A DNA stretch of 64,000 nt, from positions 186,001 to 250,000 of the forward strand of contig NZ_JACLCP010000004.1 in assembly GCF_014243395.1 (NCBI RefSeq). Reading direction: 5' to 3'. The stretch's first letter is position 1, and every line of letters begins with the position of its first letter. The stretch comes from Winogradskyella flava. Its GTDB lineage: Bacteria; Bacteroidota; Bacteroidia; Flavobacteriales; Flavobacteriaceae. Both the position numbers and the translations under genes were made by a program. This document shows, one piece after another, positions 52,087-59,948 of the stretch. The notes below the pieces were generated by a model that ran no database searches, had not been told where the DNA came from, and saw nothing but the letters and a program-made list of their open reading frames with translations.

Positions 52087-52335
52087 TCACTTTACTAGAA
52101 CTTTTTCAGTTACCACTGAACCGCTTACAGTATATAACTTAATAATGTAAGTTCCGGTGAATAAATTCCTAACATCATATTCAGAGTAACCGCGCTCTGA
52201 AATATTCTTATTTTTATAAATCGATTACCCTAATATATTATATAGTTCAATCGATTGAATAGCTACTTGATTTGGATGTATTAGAACAAATTGTTCTGGC
52301 ACCTTGATCTGTAAGGTCAGGCTTAATCCATCCCA
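52087..52335 (-). pseudogene. Remnant of a T9SS-secreted protein gene (C-terminal sorting tail)
   Basis: The minus strand reads a type A T9SS tail: an IHPNQV segment, then ELYNILG, an in-frame TAA at 52225-52227 where Gln is expected, then GYSEYDVRNLFTGTYIIKLY and VVTEKVLVK before the TGA. Upstream, the frame meets a TGA at 52336. Only about 83 codons remain and nothing resembling the cargo domain is seen. A TATATTTG -7 box at 52392-52399 may be the gene's old promoter. Confidence 0.65.
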
Positions 52336-52339
52336 TCAT

Positions 52340-52577
52340 AGTAATCTAGGACCAGTTGCTTATGACTTTAGCTTGGGACTCAATTACAGAGCAAATATAC
52401 ATTTTACTCTATGAAATGCAAATAAAAACGATGAAATACATAAAATTTATATTTTTACTACATTTTTTATGACGGATTTCAAGCGCTTCTATATAAGCGG
52501 TTATACGGTTTTGTATTACATCTCTAGGTTTGATTTGTTATTCTCTTCTATGTCAAAGCACATACAACAGCACAAAA
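52340..52577. other. Non-coding stretch between the T9SS remnant and the amidohydrolase terminator
   Basis: It holds the TATATTTG box on the minus strand (52392-52399) and otherwise AT-rich sequence with no convincing open frame, RNA or repeat. It probably represents decayed parts of the former gene. Confidence 0.5.
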
Positions 52578-52604
52578 AAGCCATTACGTTATAAGTAATG
52601 GCTT
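52578..52604 (-). terminator. Terminator of the amidohydrolase-propeller gene
   Basis: AAGCCATTAC and GTAATGGCTT arms, a 7-nt loop and a six-T tract on the minus strand, 23 bp beyond the stop codon. Confidence 0.87.
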
Positions 52605-52626
52605 CGTTTTAATTTGTGTAAATCAC

Positions 52627-55600
52627 TTAGTTTTTCATCCCAGGTAATTTTTCAGGCCGTTTGGTTTGCCAATTAAACTTATCGGCTTTCTTTTCTTCAG
52701 GAGCCAATTCATCCAATGTATTGGCGTCATATACAATTCCATTTTTAACTACATGAGTTAAGGTGTTTGTATGTCGCAGATTATCAAGAGGATTGTTTTC
52801 CATGATTAAAATATCGGCAATTTTACCAACTTCTATCGTACCTAAATCTTTATCCAAACCTAGTGCTTCACAACCTTTAATAGTTGCCAGTCGCAGGGCA
52901 TCGTAATTACTCATTCCTCCACTTGCGACAGCCCAAAGTTCCCAGTGGTAGCCTAAACCTTGTAATTGACCATGACTTCCTATACCTCCTATACCGTCGG
53001 CTTCAATAAGGTCTTTCATAAACTCGGCATGTTTTTTAAAGACATGTTCGTCGTCCCTAAACCAACCTGGTCTGCGTCTTGATTTTTGTGCTAACTCTGC
53101 ATAAGGTGTAAAGTATTGCATTTTAGCATCATCGTATGGGTTCTCTCTTGAATAGAAGTAATTTTCTGCCCAAGGACCACCATAACTCACCAATAAAGTT
53201 GGAGTAATTGCCATTTGGGATTCTGCCGCTACTGTAATAACATCATCATATAATGGGTATATAGGGAACGAATGCTCATGACCTGGATTACCATCAATCA
53301 TGTTTACCATATTTTGTTTAAAATCAAGACCACCCTCTGTAGTTGGCATTAATTTCAATTCTTTGGCAGCCATGATTAACCATTGTCTTTGCTGGCGGTT
53401 ACCGACGATATAACTTTTTATACTTTTCGTGTTATAATACTCGCTATACTGTTTTAAAATATCTTTCGCGTGGTCTAGACTTTGAATATTATAAGCCCAA
53501 AAGCCTACGCCTGGACCTGTACTATAAACTCTTGGACCATGAATCATACCAGCATCTACCATATCTGCATAAGTAAGAACATCTGTTGTAGCTGTTTGAG
53601 GATCTCTTGTCGTTGTCACGCCATAGGCCAAATTAGCGGAGTAAATCCACACTTGATTTTTATGAATTCCCCAATTGGGCCACATATGAGCATGCGTATC
53701 TACAAAACCAGGAGTTATTGTTTTTCCTGAAACATCAATTACTTTGGTGTTTTTCGGGACATCAAAACTTCCAGAAGCACCTATATTCTTAATACGATTG
53801 TTTTCAATTAAAACATCGCCATTTTCAATGACTTGCTTACCATTCATGGTGATTATACGTCCACCTTTCAATAACGTAGAGCCTTTTGGAATAGCGCGTT
53901 TATATGTTACTTTTACTTTGTACTCTTCAGCTTTGAATTGAGGCTTATCTTTTTTCTTTTCCTTTTTATCTTCGGTTTTGGTGGAATCTGATTTTTTTTC
54001 AGCAGCTTTCAATTCTTTTTCTTGTTTTTTAGCTAGGGCTAAACTATCCTTAAACGCTTTACCTTTTGCTAAATCGTAGGCAAAATGACTTGCGCCTAAT
54101 GACCAATGCACTTTCTTGCTGTCAGAAGACCAAGAAGGAAATTCACCGCCAATTATGGTCAGTTTATTTGCTGGAAATGCTGCATTTTCAGCTTTTGATA
54201 AGTTAATTGAAGGCGTTGTGCCAATCATGGGAATAATAACGGAATATATGTCATTATTGATTTTAGCTAGGGCATGAGTGCCGTCTGGCGAAATTCTGAT
54301 TTCACTTGGTCTAGATCCTTTATTGTTTTCTCTCCAACCTTCTTCATTTGTTGGCATTCCAGTTTCATGATCTTTTCCAAAGACGTCCGAAGAACCATAA
54401 GTTTTTATTCCTGTTAGTTTTAAATGTTCTTTTTCGTCACTACCATCCCAACGCATTGAAATTAAACCTTTGTTACCATGATTAAGATAGATTCTATCGT
54501 TAATTTTGGTGAAGTGAGGTGTCGTTCTGCCTTTGGTTTTGTCAATTACAGTGATGTTTCCGCCATCACTAGAAACCCAAGCTAATTCCTCATAAACACG
54601 ACCGTTAAATGGGTCAATGGCATCATCATAAGTTTGAGCTGCACCTTTGGTAAAGGCGATGCGATTACTTTGGTAAGACCAAGCAGGGTTAGTATATATA
54701 CCTCTTTCTTTTGTCAATTGTGTCGGATTTCCTTTGCCTGAGGCGTTGACTTTATATAAATGACCACCATTAGACTTCCATGTGGTAAAGACGATTTGCT
54801 TGCCATCTGGAGACCAGTCTGGCATGGCTTCAGTAAAATCATGCTTCGTTAATCGTTTAGGCGTGCCATTGGGTAAGCTCATAACATAGAGTCTGTTAAG
54901 AGCGGTAAATGCTATATGCTTTCCGTCAGGAGATGGTTTAGCGTCTCTAATTTGCGTTACTAAAGCTTCTGGAGAATCATCGATTGGATATTTAAATGAT
55001 ACCATTGGACCCAAATCTAAGTCTACATCTACTGAAAAAGGAACTTCCTTAGCGGAGTTATCACTAATGCTTATACTATATAATTTACCGCCATAAGAAG
55101 CAATGAGATTTTTACTATCTGGAGTAAATGCCATACCTGGTAAAACACCGAGTGGCGCAATGGATTCTTGATCGTCGCGCTGCACAGGATATGCTAACCA
55201 GCGCTCTTCACCAGTTTTTAAATTACGAAGTACTAAGCCTGTATGTTCTTCAAATCTACTGCCATAGACCATCCAATTTCCATCATCAGAAAGGGTAGGT
55301 GTAAAAGCTGATCCATATCTGGAAGTCACCATTTCCGTATCAGCATCTTCGCGATCAAAACTCATGATCTGGTATTGTGGCAGTTGCGCATTATAGTTCC
55401 AAGCACCTCTACGAGTTGAAAAATAAATATGTTTTCCATCTGCGCTAAAAGCAGGATCTATGTATTTGATAGCTTTCTGTTTTGCTAATAAGTTAGCACC
55501 AGAACCACCATCTTTGTGAACTATAAATGGTTTAATGTTTCTTCTGCCACGTGTTCCGACAATGTACTCACCATCAGGACTCCAATCTGCAGAAACATGA

Positions 55601-56019
55601 TACTTATCTTTATCCTTTGTTAATTGTTTCTGTTCTTTAGTGGCCAAATCCATCGTCCATAGGTTATCCCCACCACTTTTATCAGAAATAAATAGAATAC
55701 TTTTCCCATCAGGACTATATCTTGGATGTACATCATACGGCATACCTTCGGTAATCCTAATTGCTTTTCCTCCAGAGACTGGGATGGTATATAAATCTCC
55801 CATCATATCAAAGATGATGGTTTTTCCATCGGGACTTACATCTACGGACATCCAAGTGCCTTTTTCAGTAGTGAATTTGACATTTCGCGTGGGCTCCAAG
55901 GGCAATTCCTTTGTTGCTTTTTTGGTGGAGTCTTTAACTTTTTCTGACTCTTGGGCTACAGAAATATTGAAAGCGAAAAGTAGGAGCAGAGCGATGCCTG
56001 AATACATATATTTTTTCAT
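52627..56019 (-). CDS. Secreted propeller-amidohydrolase fusion protein
   Basis: The 1130-residue protein has a signal peptide (about 1-22). A long TolB/tricorn-like beta-propeller region (about 45-660) has repeated SPDGK.I.F and W.SPDG units. A Lys/Glu-rich linker (about 665-705) precedes a C-terminal amidohydrolase domain (about 715-1125) with the metal motif DTHAHMW and a later GHEH and GSHG. The fusion resembles periplasmic dipeptidase-like or imidazolonepropionase-like enzymes, but the substrate is unknown. No T9SS tail is visible. Confidence 0.9.
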   Translation of the reverse strand: MKKYMYSGIALLLLFAFNISVAQESEKVKDSTKKATKELPLEPTRNVKFTTEKGTWMSVDVSPDGKTIIFDMMGDLYTIPVSGGKAIRITEGMPYDVHPRYSPDGKSILFISDKSGGDNLWTMDLATKEQKQLTKDKDKYHVSADWSPDGEYIVGTRGRRNIKPFIVHKDGGSGANLLAKQKAIKYIDPAFSADGKHIYFSTRRGAWNYNAQLPQYQIMSFDREDADTEMVTSRYGSAFTPTLSDDGNWMVYGSRFEEHTGLVLRNLKTGEERWLAYPVQRDDQESIAPLGVLPGMAFTPDSKNLIASYGGKLYSISISDNSAKEVPFSVDVDLDLGPMVSFKYPIDDSPEALVTQIRDAKPSPDGKHIAFTALNRLYVMSLPNGTPKRLTKHDFTEAMPDWSPDGKQIVFTTWKSNGGHLYKVNASGKGNPTQLTKERGIYTNPAWSYQSNRIAFTKGAAQTYDDAIDPFNGRVYEELAWVSSDGGNITVIDKTKGRTTPHFTKINDRIYLNHGNKGLISMRWDGSDEKEHLKLTGIKTYGSSDVFGKDHETGMPTNEEGWRENNKGSRPSEIRISPDGTHALAKINNDIYSVIIPMIGTTPSINLSKAENAAFPANKLTIIGGEFPSWSSDSKKVHWSLGASHFAYDLAKGKAFKDSLALAKKQEKELKAAEKKSDSTKTEDKKEKKKDKPQFKAEEYKVKVTYKRAIPKGSTLLKGGRIITMNGKQVIENGDVLIENNRIKNIGASGSFDVPKNTKVIDVSGKTITPGFVDTHAHMWPNWGIHKNQVWIYSANLAYGVTTTRDPQTATTDVLTYADMVDAGMIHGPRVYSTGPGVGFWAYNIQSLDHAKDILKQYSEYYNTKSIKSYIVGNRQQRQWLIMAAKELKLMPTTEGGLDFKQNMVNMIDGNPGHEHSFPIYPLYDDVITVAAESQMAITPTLLVSYGGPWAENYFYSRENPYDDAKMQYFTPYAELAQKSRRRPGWFRDDEHVFKKHAEFMKDLIEADGIGGIGSHGQLQGLGYHWELWAVASGGMSNYDALRLATIKGCEALGLDKDLGTIEVGKIADILIMENNPLDNLRHTNTLTHVVKNGIVYDANTLDELAPEEKKADKFNWQTKRPEKLPGMKN

Positions 56020-56132
56020 GTATGGTTGGTTAATGGATTAAGTGTTTAAAAATAAGGAAATTAATGATATAGGAATGTTAAATTGAGGTAAGAATGATTT
56101 CGTAACCAAGACTTTATAATAACCAAACAAAA

Positions 56133-56158
56133 AAGCCTGATGTATATCATCAAGCTTT
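56133..56158 (-). terminator. Terminator-like hairpin beside the tRNA-end copy
   Basis: AAGCCTGATG and CATCAAGCTT arms with one mismatch and a TATAT loop, followed on the minus strand by T-rich sequence. It sits at the same relative place as the tRNA-Met terminator. Confidence 0.55.
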
Positions 56159-56164
56159 TAATAT

Positions 56165-56183
56165 TGTAGCGAGATCGAGATTT
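56165..56183 (-). repeat. Second copy of the tRNA-Met 3' end
   Basis: A 19-bp exact match (TGTAGCGAGATCGAGATTT on the plus strand) to 56323-56341, which covers the T-arm/acceptor end of tRNA-Met. It is 158 bp from the original. Confidence 0.8.
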
Positions 56184-56290
56184 ATATAATCTTTTTTGAT
56201 GGCCTTGACAATAGTAAAAGCAAATGCTTCGCATTTTTGATTTTTATACTTATGCTTCATAAAGCAAGCTTTACAGCAGCGTATAAAAAA

Positions 56291-56314
56291 AGTCCAATAC
56301 TTCCGTATTAGACT
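56291..56314 (-). terminator. Terminator of tRNA-Met
   Basis: AGTCCAATAC and GTATTAGACT arms with a TTCC loop, followed on the minus strand by a seven-T tract. Confidence 0.8.
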
Positions 56315-56324
56315 TTTACTGCTG

Positions 56325-56398
56325 TAGCGAGATCGAGATTTGAACTCGAGACCTCCGGGTTATGAATCCGACGCTCTAACCAACTGAGCTACCTCGCC
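56325..56398 (-). tRNA. tRNA-Met (anticodon CAT)
   Basis: Full cloverleaf of 74 nt without encoded CCA: acceptor GGCGAGG pairs with TCTCGCT (G-U at both ends), D arm GCTCAGTTGGTTAGAGC, anticodon loop with CAT, T arm TCGAG-TTCAAAT-CTCGA. CAT could also serve Ile after lysidine modification or the initiator. The lack of three G-C pairs in the anticodon stem favours elongator Met. A -7 box lies at 56412-56419. Confidence 0.96.
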
Positions 56399-56411
56399 AT
56401 TATTGCGGCTG

Positions 56412-56419
56412 CAAATATA
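56412..56419 (-). promoter_or_regulatory. -7 box for tRNA-Met
   Basis: TATATTTG on the minus strand matches TAnnTTTG, 13 bp before the tRNA 5' end. Confidence 0.55.
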
Positions 56420-56526
56420 AAAACAAATTCAACGACAACAAACATAAGATTCTAAAAAAATAATTTTAGTTTAAAGTTTTTAATTGTACCAAATTGTATA
56501 TATTGAGCAAATAATACAATGCTTAT

Positions 56527-56919
56527 ATGGACGATAAAGAAAAATATGAAATGGAGTTTGTAATACAAGCGTCTCCTTCACTTATATACCAGTATATATC
56601 CACACCTTCTGGCTTATCCGAATGGTTTGCTGATAACGTGAATTCTCGAGGAGAGTTGTTTACTTTTATTTGGGATGGTTCAGAGGAACAAGCTAAATTA
56701 TTAACAAAGAAAAGTGGTGAACGGGTTAAATTTCGCTGGTTGAGCGATGATGAAGATGGAGCCTCATATTATTTCGAAATCCGCATTCAAGTTGATGAAA
56801 TCACCAAGGACGTATCGCTTATGATCACTGATTTTGCAGAAGAAGATGAAATTGATGAAGGTAAAATGCTTTGGGATAATCAAATCTCTAGTCTCAAACA
56901 AGTTTTAGGCTCAAGGTAA
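56527..56919 (+). CDS. START-like (SRPBCC fold) protein
   Basis: The 130-residue acidic protein has the helix-grip fold pattern of START/AHSA1 proteins, opening EMEFVIQASPSLIYQYISTPSGLSEWF and closing with a long C-terminal helix. Members bind hydrophobic ligands, but this Bacteroidota branch has no assigned role. It is the only gene before the hairpin at 56949 on this strand. Confidence 0.86.
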   Translation: MDDKEKYEMEFVIQASPSLIYQYISTPSGLSEWFADNVNSRGELFTFIWDGSEEQAKLLTKKSGERVKFRWLSDDEDGASYYFEIRIQVDEITKDVSLMITDFAEEDEIDEGKMLWDNQISSLKQVLGSR

Positions 56920-56941
56920 CTCGTAACTAATTCAACTATTA

Positions 56942-56949
56942 TATCTTTG
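56942..56949 (+). promoter_or_regulatory. -7 box for the aminotransferase gene, abutting a terminator
   Basis: TATCTTTG matches TAnnTTTG and overlaps the first base of the hairpin at 56949-56978, so new transcripts would start inside its left arm. Confidence 0.5.
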
Positions 56950-56985
56950 TCCCGATTTAATTTTTTATAAATCGGGACTTTTTTT
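56949..56985 (+). terminator. Terminator of the START-like gene, ending at the next start codon
   Basis: GTCCCGATTT and AAATCGGGAC, a perfect ten-pair stem with an AT-rich 10-nt loop, followed by seven T directly before the ATG at 56986. Confidence 0.85.
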
Positions 56986-57840
56986 ATGGTAAATTTCAAT
57001 GGTAATTTGGTTGATGTATCTGATCCAATATTAACTCAAGAAAACAGAGGTTATAAGTATGGTGATGCACTTTTTGAAACTCTTAAAGTTGTAAATGGTA
57101 AAATTTTCTTCTGGGAAGATCACTATTTCAGATTGATGGCCTCAATGCGAATTCTGAGGATGGATATTCCTATGAATTTCACCATGGAGTTTTTAGAGAC
57201 TGAAATTTTAAAAACTGTTGAAGCTAATCAGTTGATTGATTCATCAGCTAGAGTGCGGTTTAATGTAGATAGGGGAAATGGAGGTAAGTATTTACCAAAT
57301 GAAAACTCAAGAGTTAATTTTAATATTGTTGCAGAGCCTAAGCACGATCCCTTTTACAGTATTAACTCTGATGCTATCTACACAGTAGATCTCTATAAAG
57401 ACTTCTTTATGGCACCTGGATTGTTATCTGGATTAAAGTCTAATAATAAAGCGATTCAAGTTATTGGGAGTATTTATGCCCAGGAAAATGATTTTGATAA
57501 CTGTTTAATTTTAAACACTAAAAAAAATGTTATTGAAGCTCTAAATGGAAATTTATTCTTGGTAAAAGGCGATAAAATAAAAACGCCACCATTAGAAGAC
57601 GGTTGCTTAAAGGGTGTTATGCGCAAACAGGTTTTGCAGATTTTATCTAAGGACGTTAATCTTTTCGTTGAAGAAACATCCATTAGCCCTTTTGAACTTC
57701 AAAAAGCAGACGAATTATTTATTACTAATGTTATAAAAGGTATTGTACCAATTACAAAGTATCGTAAAAAGATTTATGGTAGTGAATTTGCCCAAAAATT
57801 AGTGATAAAATTAAATACCAAGTTGAGGTTGAACCCTTAG
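56986..57840 (+). CDS. Class IV PLP aminotransferase (aminodeoxychorismate lyase or BCAT-like)
   Basis: The 284-residue protein has the fold-type IV pattern: NRGYKYGDALFETLKV at the start and the PLP-Lys in LKSNNKAIQV (about residue 150). LEDGCLKGVMRKQV and LFITNVIKGIVPI follow. The motif set fits 4-amino-4-deoxychorismate lyase (pabC) better than branched-chain aminotransferase, but the two are hard to separate by eye. The ends overlap algH convergently by 4 bp. Confidence 0.9.
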   Translation: MVNFNGNLVDVSDPILTQENRGYKYGDALFETLKVVNGKIFFWEDHYFRLMASMRILRMDIPMNFTMEFLETEILKTVEANQLIDSSARVRFNVDRGNGGKYLPNENSRVNFNIVAEPKHDPFYSINSDAIYTVDLYKDFFMAPGLLSGLKSNNKAIQVIGSIYAQENDFDNCLILNTKKNVIEALNGNLFLVKGDKIKTPPLEDGCLKGVMRKQVLQILSKDVNLFVEETSISPFELQKADELFITNVIKGIVPITKYRKKIYGSEFAQKLVIKLNTKLRLNP

Positions 57841-58391
57841 TTGTAGCTTGGGTTTTCAGGCGCATTGGACCAAATACTATAATCGCCTCCAAGCTCTAAC
57901 ATTTTTTCACGCCAAAAGGTATTGCACGATTTTGCAATAATGTCGTTGTTGTAGATATTTTCAGAAACCAGCCACGCATTGGATTCAAGTTCGCTATCCA
58001 ATTGTTCTTCTGCCCAACCAGAGTAACCCAAAAAGAAACGAATATCGTCCTGTGAGATTTTATTATCATTGATAAGATCCAAGACTACGCTAAAATCACC
58101 ACCCCAAAAAATACCATTTGAGATTTCTATACTATTTGGAATCAAATCAGGAGACTTGTGTATAAAATAAAGATTATCTTGTTCTACTGGACCACCATTA
58201 TAGACTGTAAATTCAGACTCTGTACCATCAATGAGATCTTTGAGATTATAGTCTAAAGGTTTGTTTAATATAAAGCCTACAGATCCCAGTGCATTATGAT
58301 CTGCAAGAAGAATCACTGCACGATTAAAAGAGATGTCTCCAATTATCGATGGTTCTGCAATTAGTAAACTACCTTTTTCTGGCTTACTCAT
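57837..58391 (-). CDS. algH: YqgE/AlgH family protein
   Basis: The 184-residue protein begins with GSLLIAEPSI..ISFNRAVILLADH and has the GFILNKPL and GGPVEQD motifs, then FLGYSGWAEEQLDSEL, all hallmarks of the UPF0301 family. Such proteins are transcriptional modulators in Pseudomonas by older reports, but the molecular function is unclear. The gene faces the aminotransferase gene, with overlapping stop codons. Confidence 0.94.
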   Translation of the reverse strand: MSKPEKGSLLIAEPSIIGDISFNRAVILLADHNALGSVGFILNKPLDYNLKDLIDGTESEFTVYNGGPVEQDNLYFIHKSPDLIPNSIEISNGIFWGGDFSVVLDLINDNKISQDDIRFFLGYSGWAEEQLDSELESNAWLVSENIYNNDIIAKSCNTFWREKMLELGGDYSIWSNAPENPSYN

Positions 58392-58469
58392 CCTTATATC
58401 TGCTTTGTGCTTACTAAAACTATGGCATTTTTACCAATTAAACAACTTAAATCTCTTAAAATTAGAGCA

Positions 58470-58496
58470 AAAAAAAGCCTACTCACTGAGTAGGCT
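58470..58496 (-). terminator. Terminator of hup
   Basis: A near-perfect palindrome AGCCTACTCA-C-TGAGTAGGCT followed by an eight-T tract on the minus strand, 24 bp after the hup stop. Confidence 0.88.
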
Positions 58497-58519
58497 CTGT
58501 ATTTTTTAAGAAAAATGTC

Positions 58520-58792
58520 TTAGTTTACAGCGTTGCTTAAGTCAGAACCTGCCTTAAATTTCACTACATTTTTAGCTTTAATCTTAATAGTCTTTCCAGT
58601 TTGTGGATTTCTTCCATCTCTTGCAGCTCTTCTAGAAACTGACCAAGAACCAAATCCTACTAAAGAAACTCTGTTTCCTTTTTGTAAAGATCCTTCGATG
58701 TCAATTAACATAGAATCTAATGCTTTTTTTGCAGCTGCTTTTGTAATTCCAGCATTCTCTGCCATACCATTGATTAAATCTGTTTTGTTCAT
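58520..58792 (-). CDS. hup: HU family DNA-binding protein
   Basis: A nucleoid-associated DNA-bending dimer. The 90-residue protein has KTDLINGMAENAGITK at the N-terminus and the beta-arm GFGSWSVSRRAARDGRNPQTG that inserts into the minor groove. Size is standard. The gene is monocistronic, with a full promoter at 58856-58885 and terminator at 58470. Confidence 0.97.
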   Translation of the reverse strand: MNKTDLINGMAENAGITKAAAKKALDSMLIDIEGSLQKGNRVSLVGFGSWSVSRRAARDGRNPQTGKTIKIKAKNVVKFKAGSDLSNAVN

Positions 58793-58855
58793 AAATTTTA
58801 AATTTAAATTGTTAAAAATTCGGTTTTTAATTAGTGATTCTTAAAAATCCGTAGA

Positions 58856-58885
58856 CAAAATTATGAGGAATATTAAGCTACGCAA
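58856..58885 (-). promoter_or_regulatory. Promoter of hup
   Basis: On the minus strand TTG (58883-58885), 19 bp, then TAATTTTG (58856-58863), a full consensus match with a leader of about 60 nt. Confidence 0.72.
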
Positions 58886-58988
58886 GTAATAGCAAGGGAA
58901 ATAGGCGATTTTGTTGATAAGTCATAGCATTTGTTAATAAAGGAATGCATTTTGTCGGATTTTTTACAAGGTCAATAGCTGTAAGGGT

Positions 58989-59948
58989 TTACAGCATTTT
59001 AGCGATTTTAGAAAATTCAAAACCATTTAAGAGAGATTTTACATCCATTTTCCGCTTTCCAGGAAGTTGAATCTCATTCATTTTTATAAAGCCATCTTTG
59101 CAAGCTACTTTCAATTCGTCTTTATTGGTAAAGACAGACCCTATTTCATGACTGTGTTTTTCTCTTTCCTTTGCAACATCATATAATTTAATGGCGATTG
59201 GTTCTTTTTCGCCATTATCTAAGTAGCACCATGCTGTTGGAAAAGGATTCAACCCACGTATCTTATTGTAAATTGTGTCTAGGTCTGCATTCCAATCGAT
59301 CTTACAGTTGTCGCGATTAAGTTTATAAGCCGTTTTTAAATCTTCAGATTTTGGTTGAATAGCAGTAGTCACTTCTCCTTTTTCGATTAATTGTACCGTC
59401 TCTACAACTAATTTACTTCCAATAGTCATTAACTCATCATGAAGTTCGCCAACAGTAGTGTCCTTTCCTATACTGGTTTTGTCACTAAGAATTATAGCTC
59501 CAGTGTCAATCTTTTCATCAATAAAAAACGTAGTGACTCCAGTTTCTGTTTCACCATTAATTATTGCCCAATGAATTGGAGCAGCACCTCTATATTGTGG
59601 TAGTAAAGATGCATGAAGATTAAAAGTACCATACTCTGGCATCTGCCAAACTACTTTTGGCAGCATCCTAAAGGCAACAATGATTTGTAGATTGGCATTT
59701 AAAGCTTTTAATTCTTCAACGAAAGGTTCGGCTTTTAAATTAGTGGGCTGAAGAATATTTAAATCATGTTTCAAAGCAAACTCTTTAACAGCTGAAGCCC
59801 TTAATTTTTGTCCACGACCTGCCTTACGATCTGGAGCTGTTATGACACCTACAACATTATAACCATTATCTATAAGTGCTTTTAATGTAGCAACTGCAAA
59901 ATCTGGAGTGCCCATAAAAACTATTCTTAAGTCGCGTTTTTCTTTCAT
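58989..59948 (-). CDS. fmt: Methionyl-tRNA formyltransferase
   Basis: Formylates initiator Met-tRNA. The 319-residue protein has MGTPDFAVATLKAL, the catalytic N/H/D region in NLHASLLPQYRGAAPIHWAI and the SLLPQYRG signature. The C-terminal OB-fold domain (about 205-319) follows. It overlaps recQ2 by 4 bp (ATGA), so it is translated from the same message as the ATPase and helicase upstream. Confidence 0.97.
   Translation of the reverse strand: MKEKRDLRIVFMGTPDFAVATLKALIDNGYNVVGVITAPDRKAGRGQKLRASAVKEFALKHDLNILQPTNLKAEPFVEELKALNANLQIIVAFRMLPKVVWQMPEYGTFNLHASLLPQYRGAAPIHWAIINGETETGVTTFFIDEKIDTGAIILSDKTSIGKDTTVGELHDELMTIGSKLVVETVQLIEKGEVTTAIQPKSEDLKTAYKLNRDNCKIDWNADLDTIYNKIRGLNPFPTAWCYLDNGEKEPIAIKLYDVAKEREKHSHEIGSVFTNKDELKVACKDGFIKMNEIQLPGKRKMDVKSLLNGFEFSKIAKML

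Larger units (their letters stand above)
56020..56290. other. Spacer upstream of the amidohydrolase gene with a tRNA-like scar
   Basis: This part of a 507-bp gap holds a hairpin-terminator (56133-56158) and a 19-bp copy of the tRNA-Met 3' end (56165-56183). The remaining AT-rich sequence contains nothing else I can name. Confidence 0.55.
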
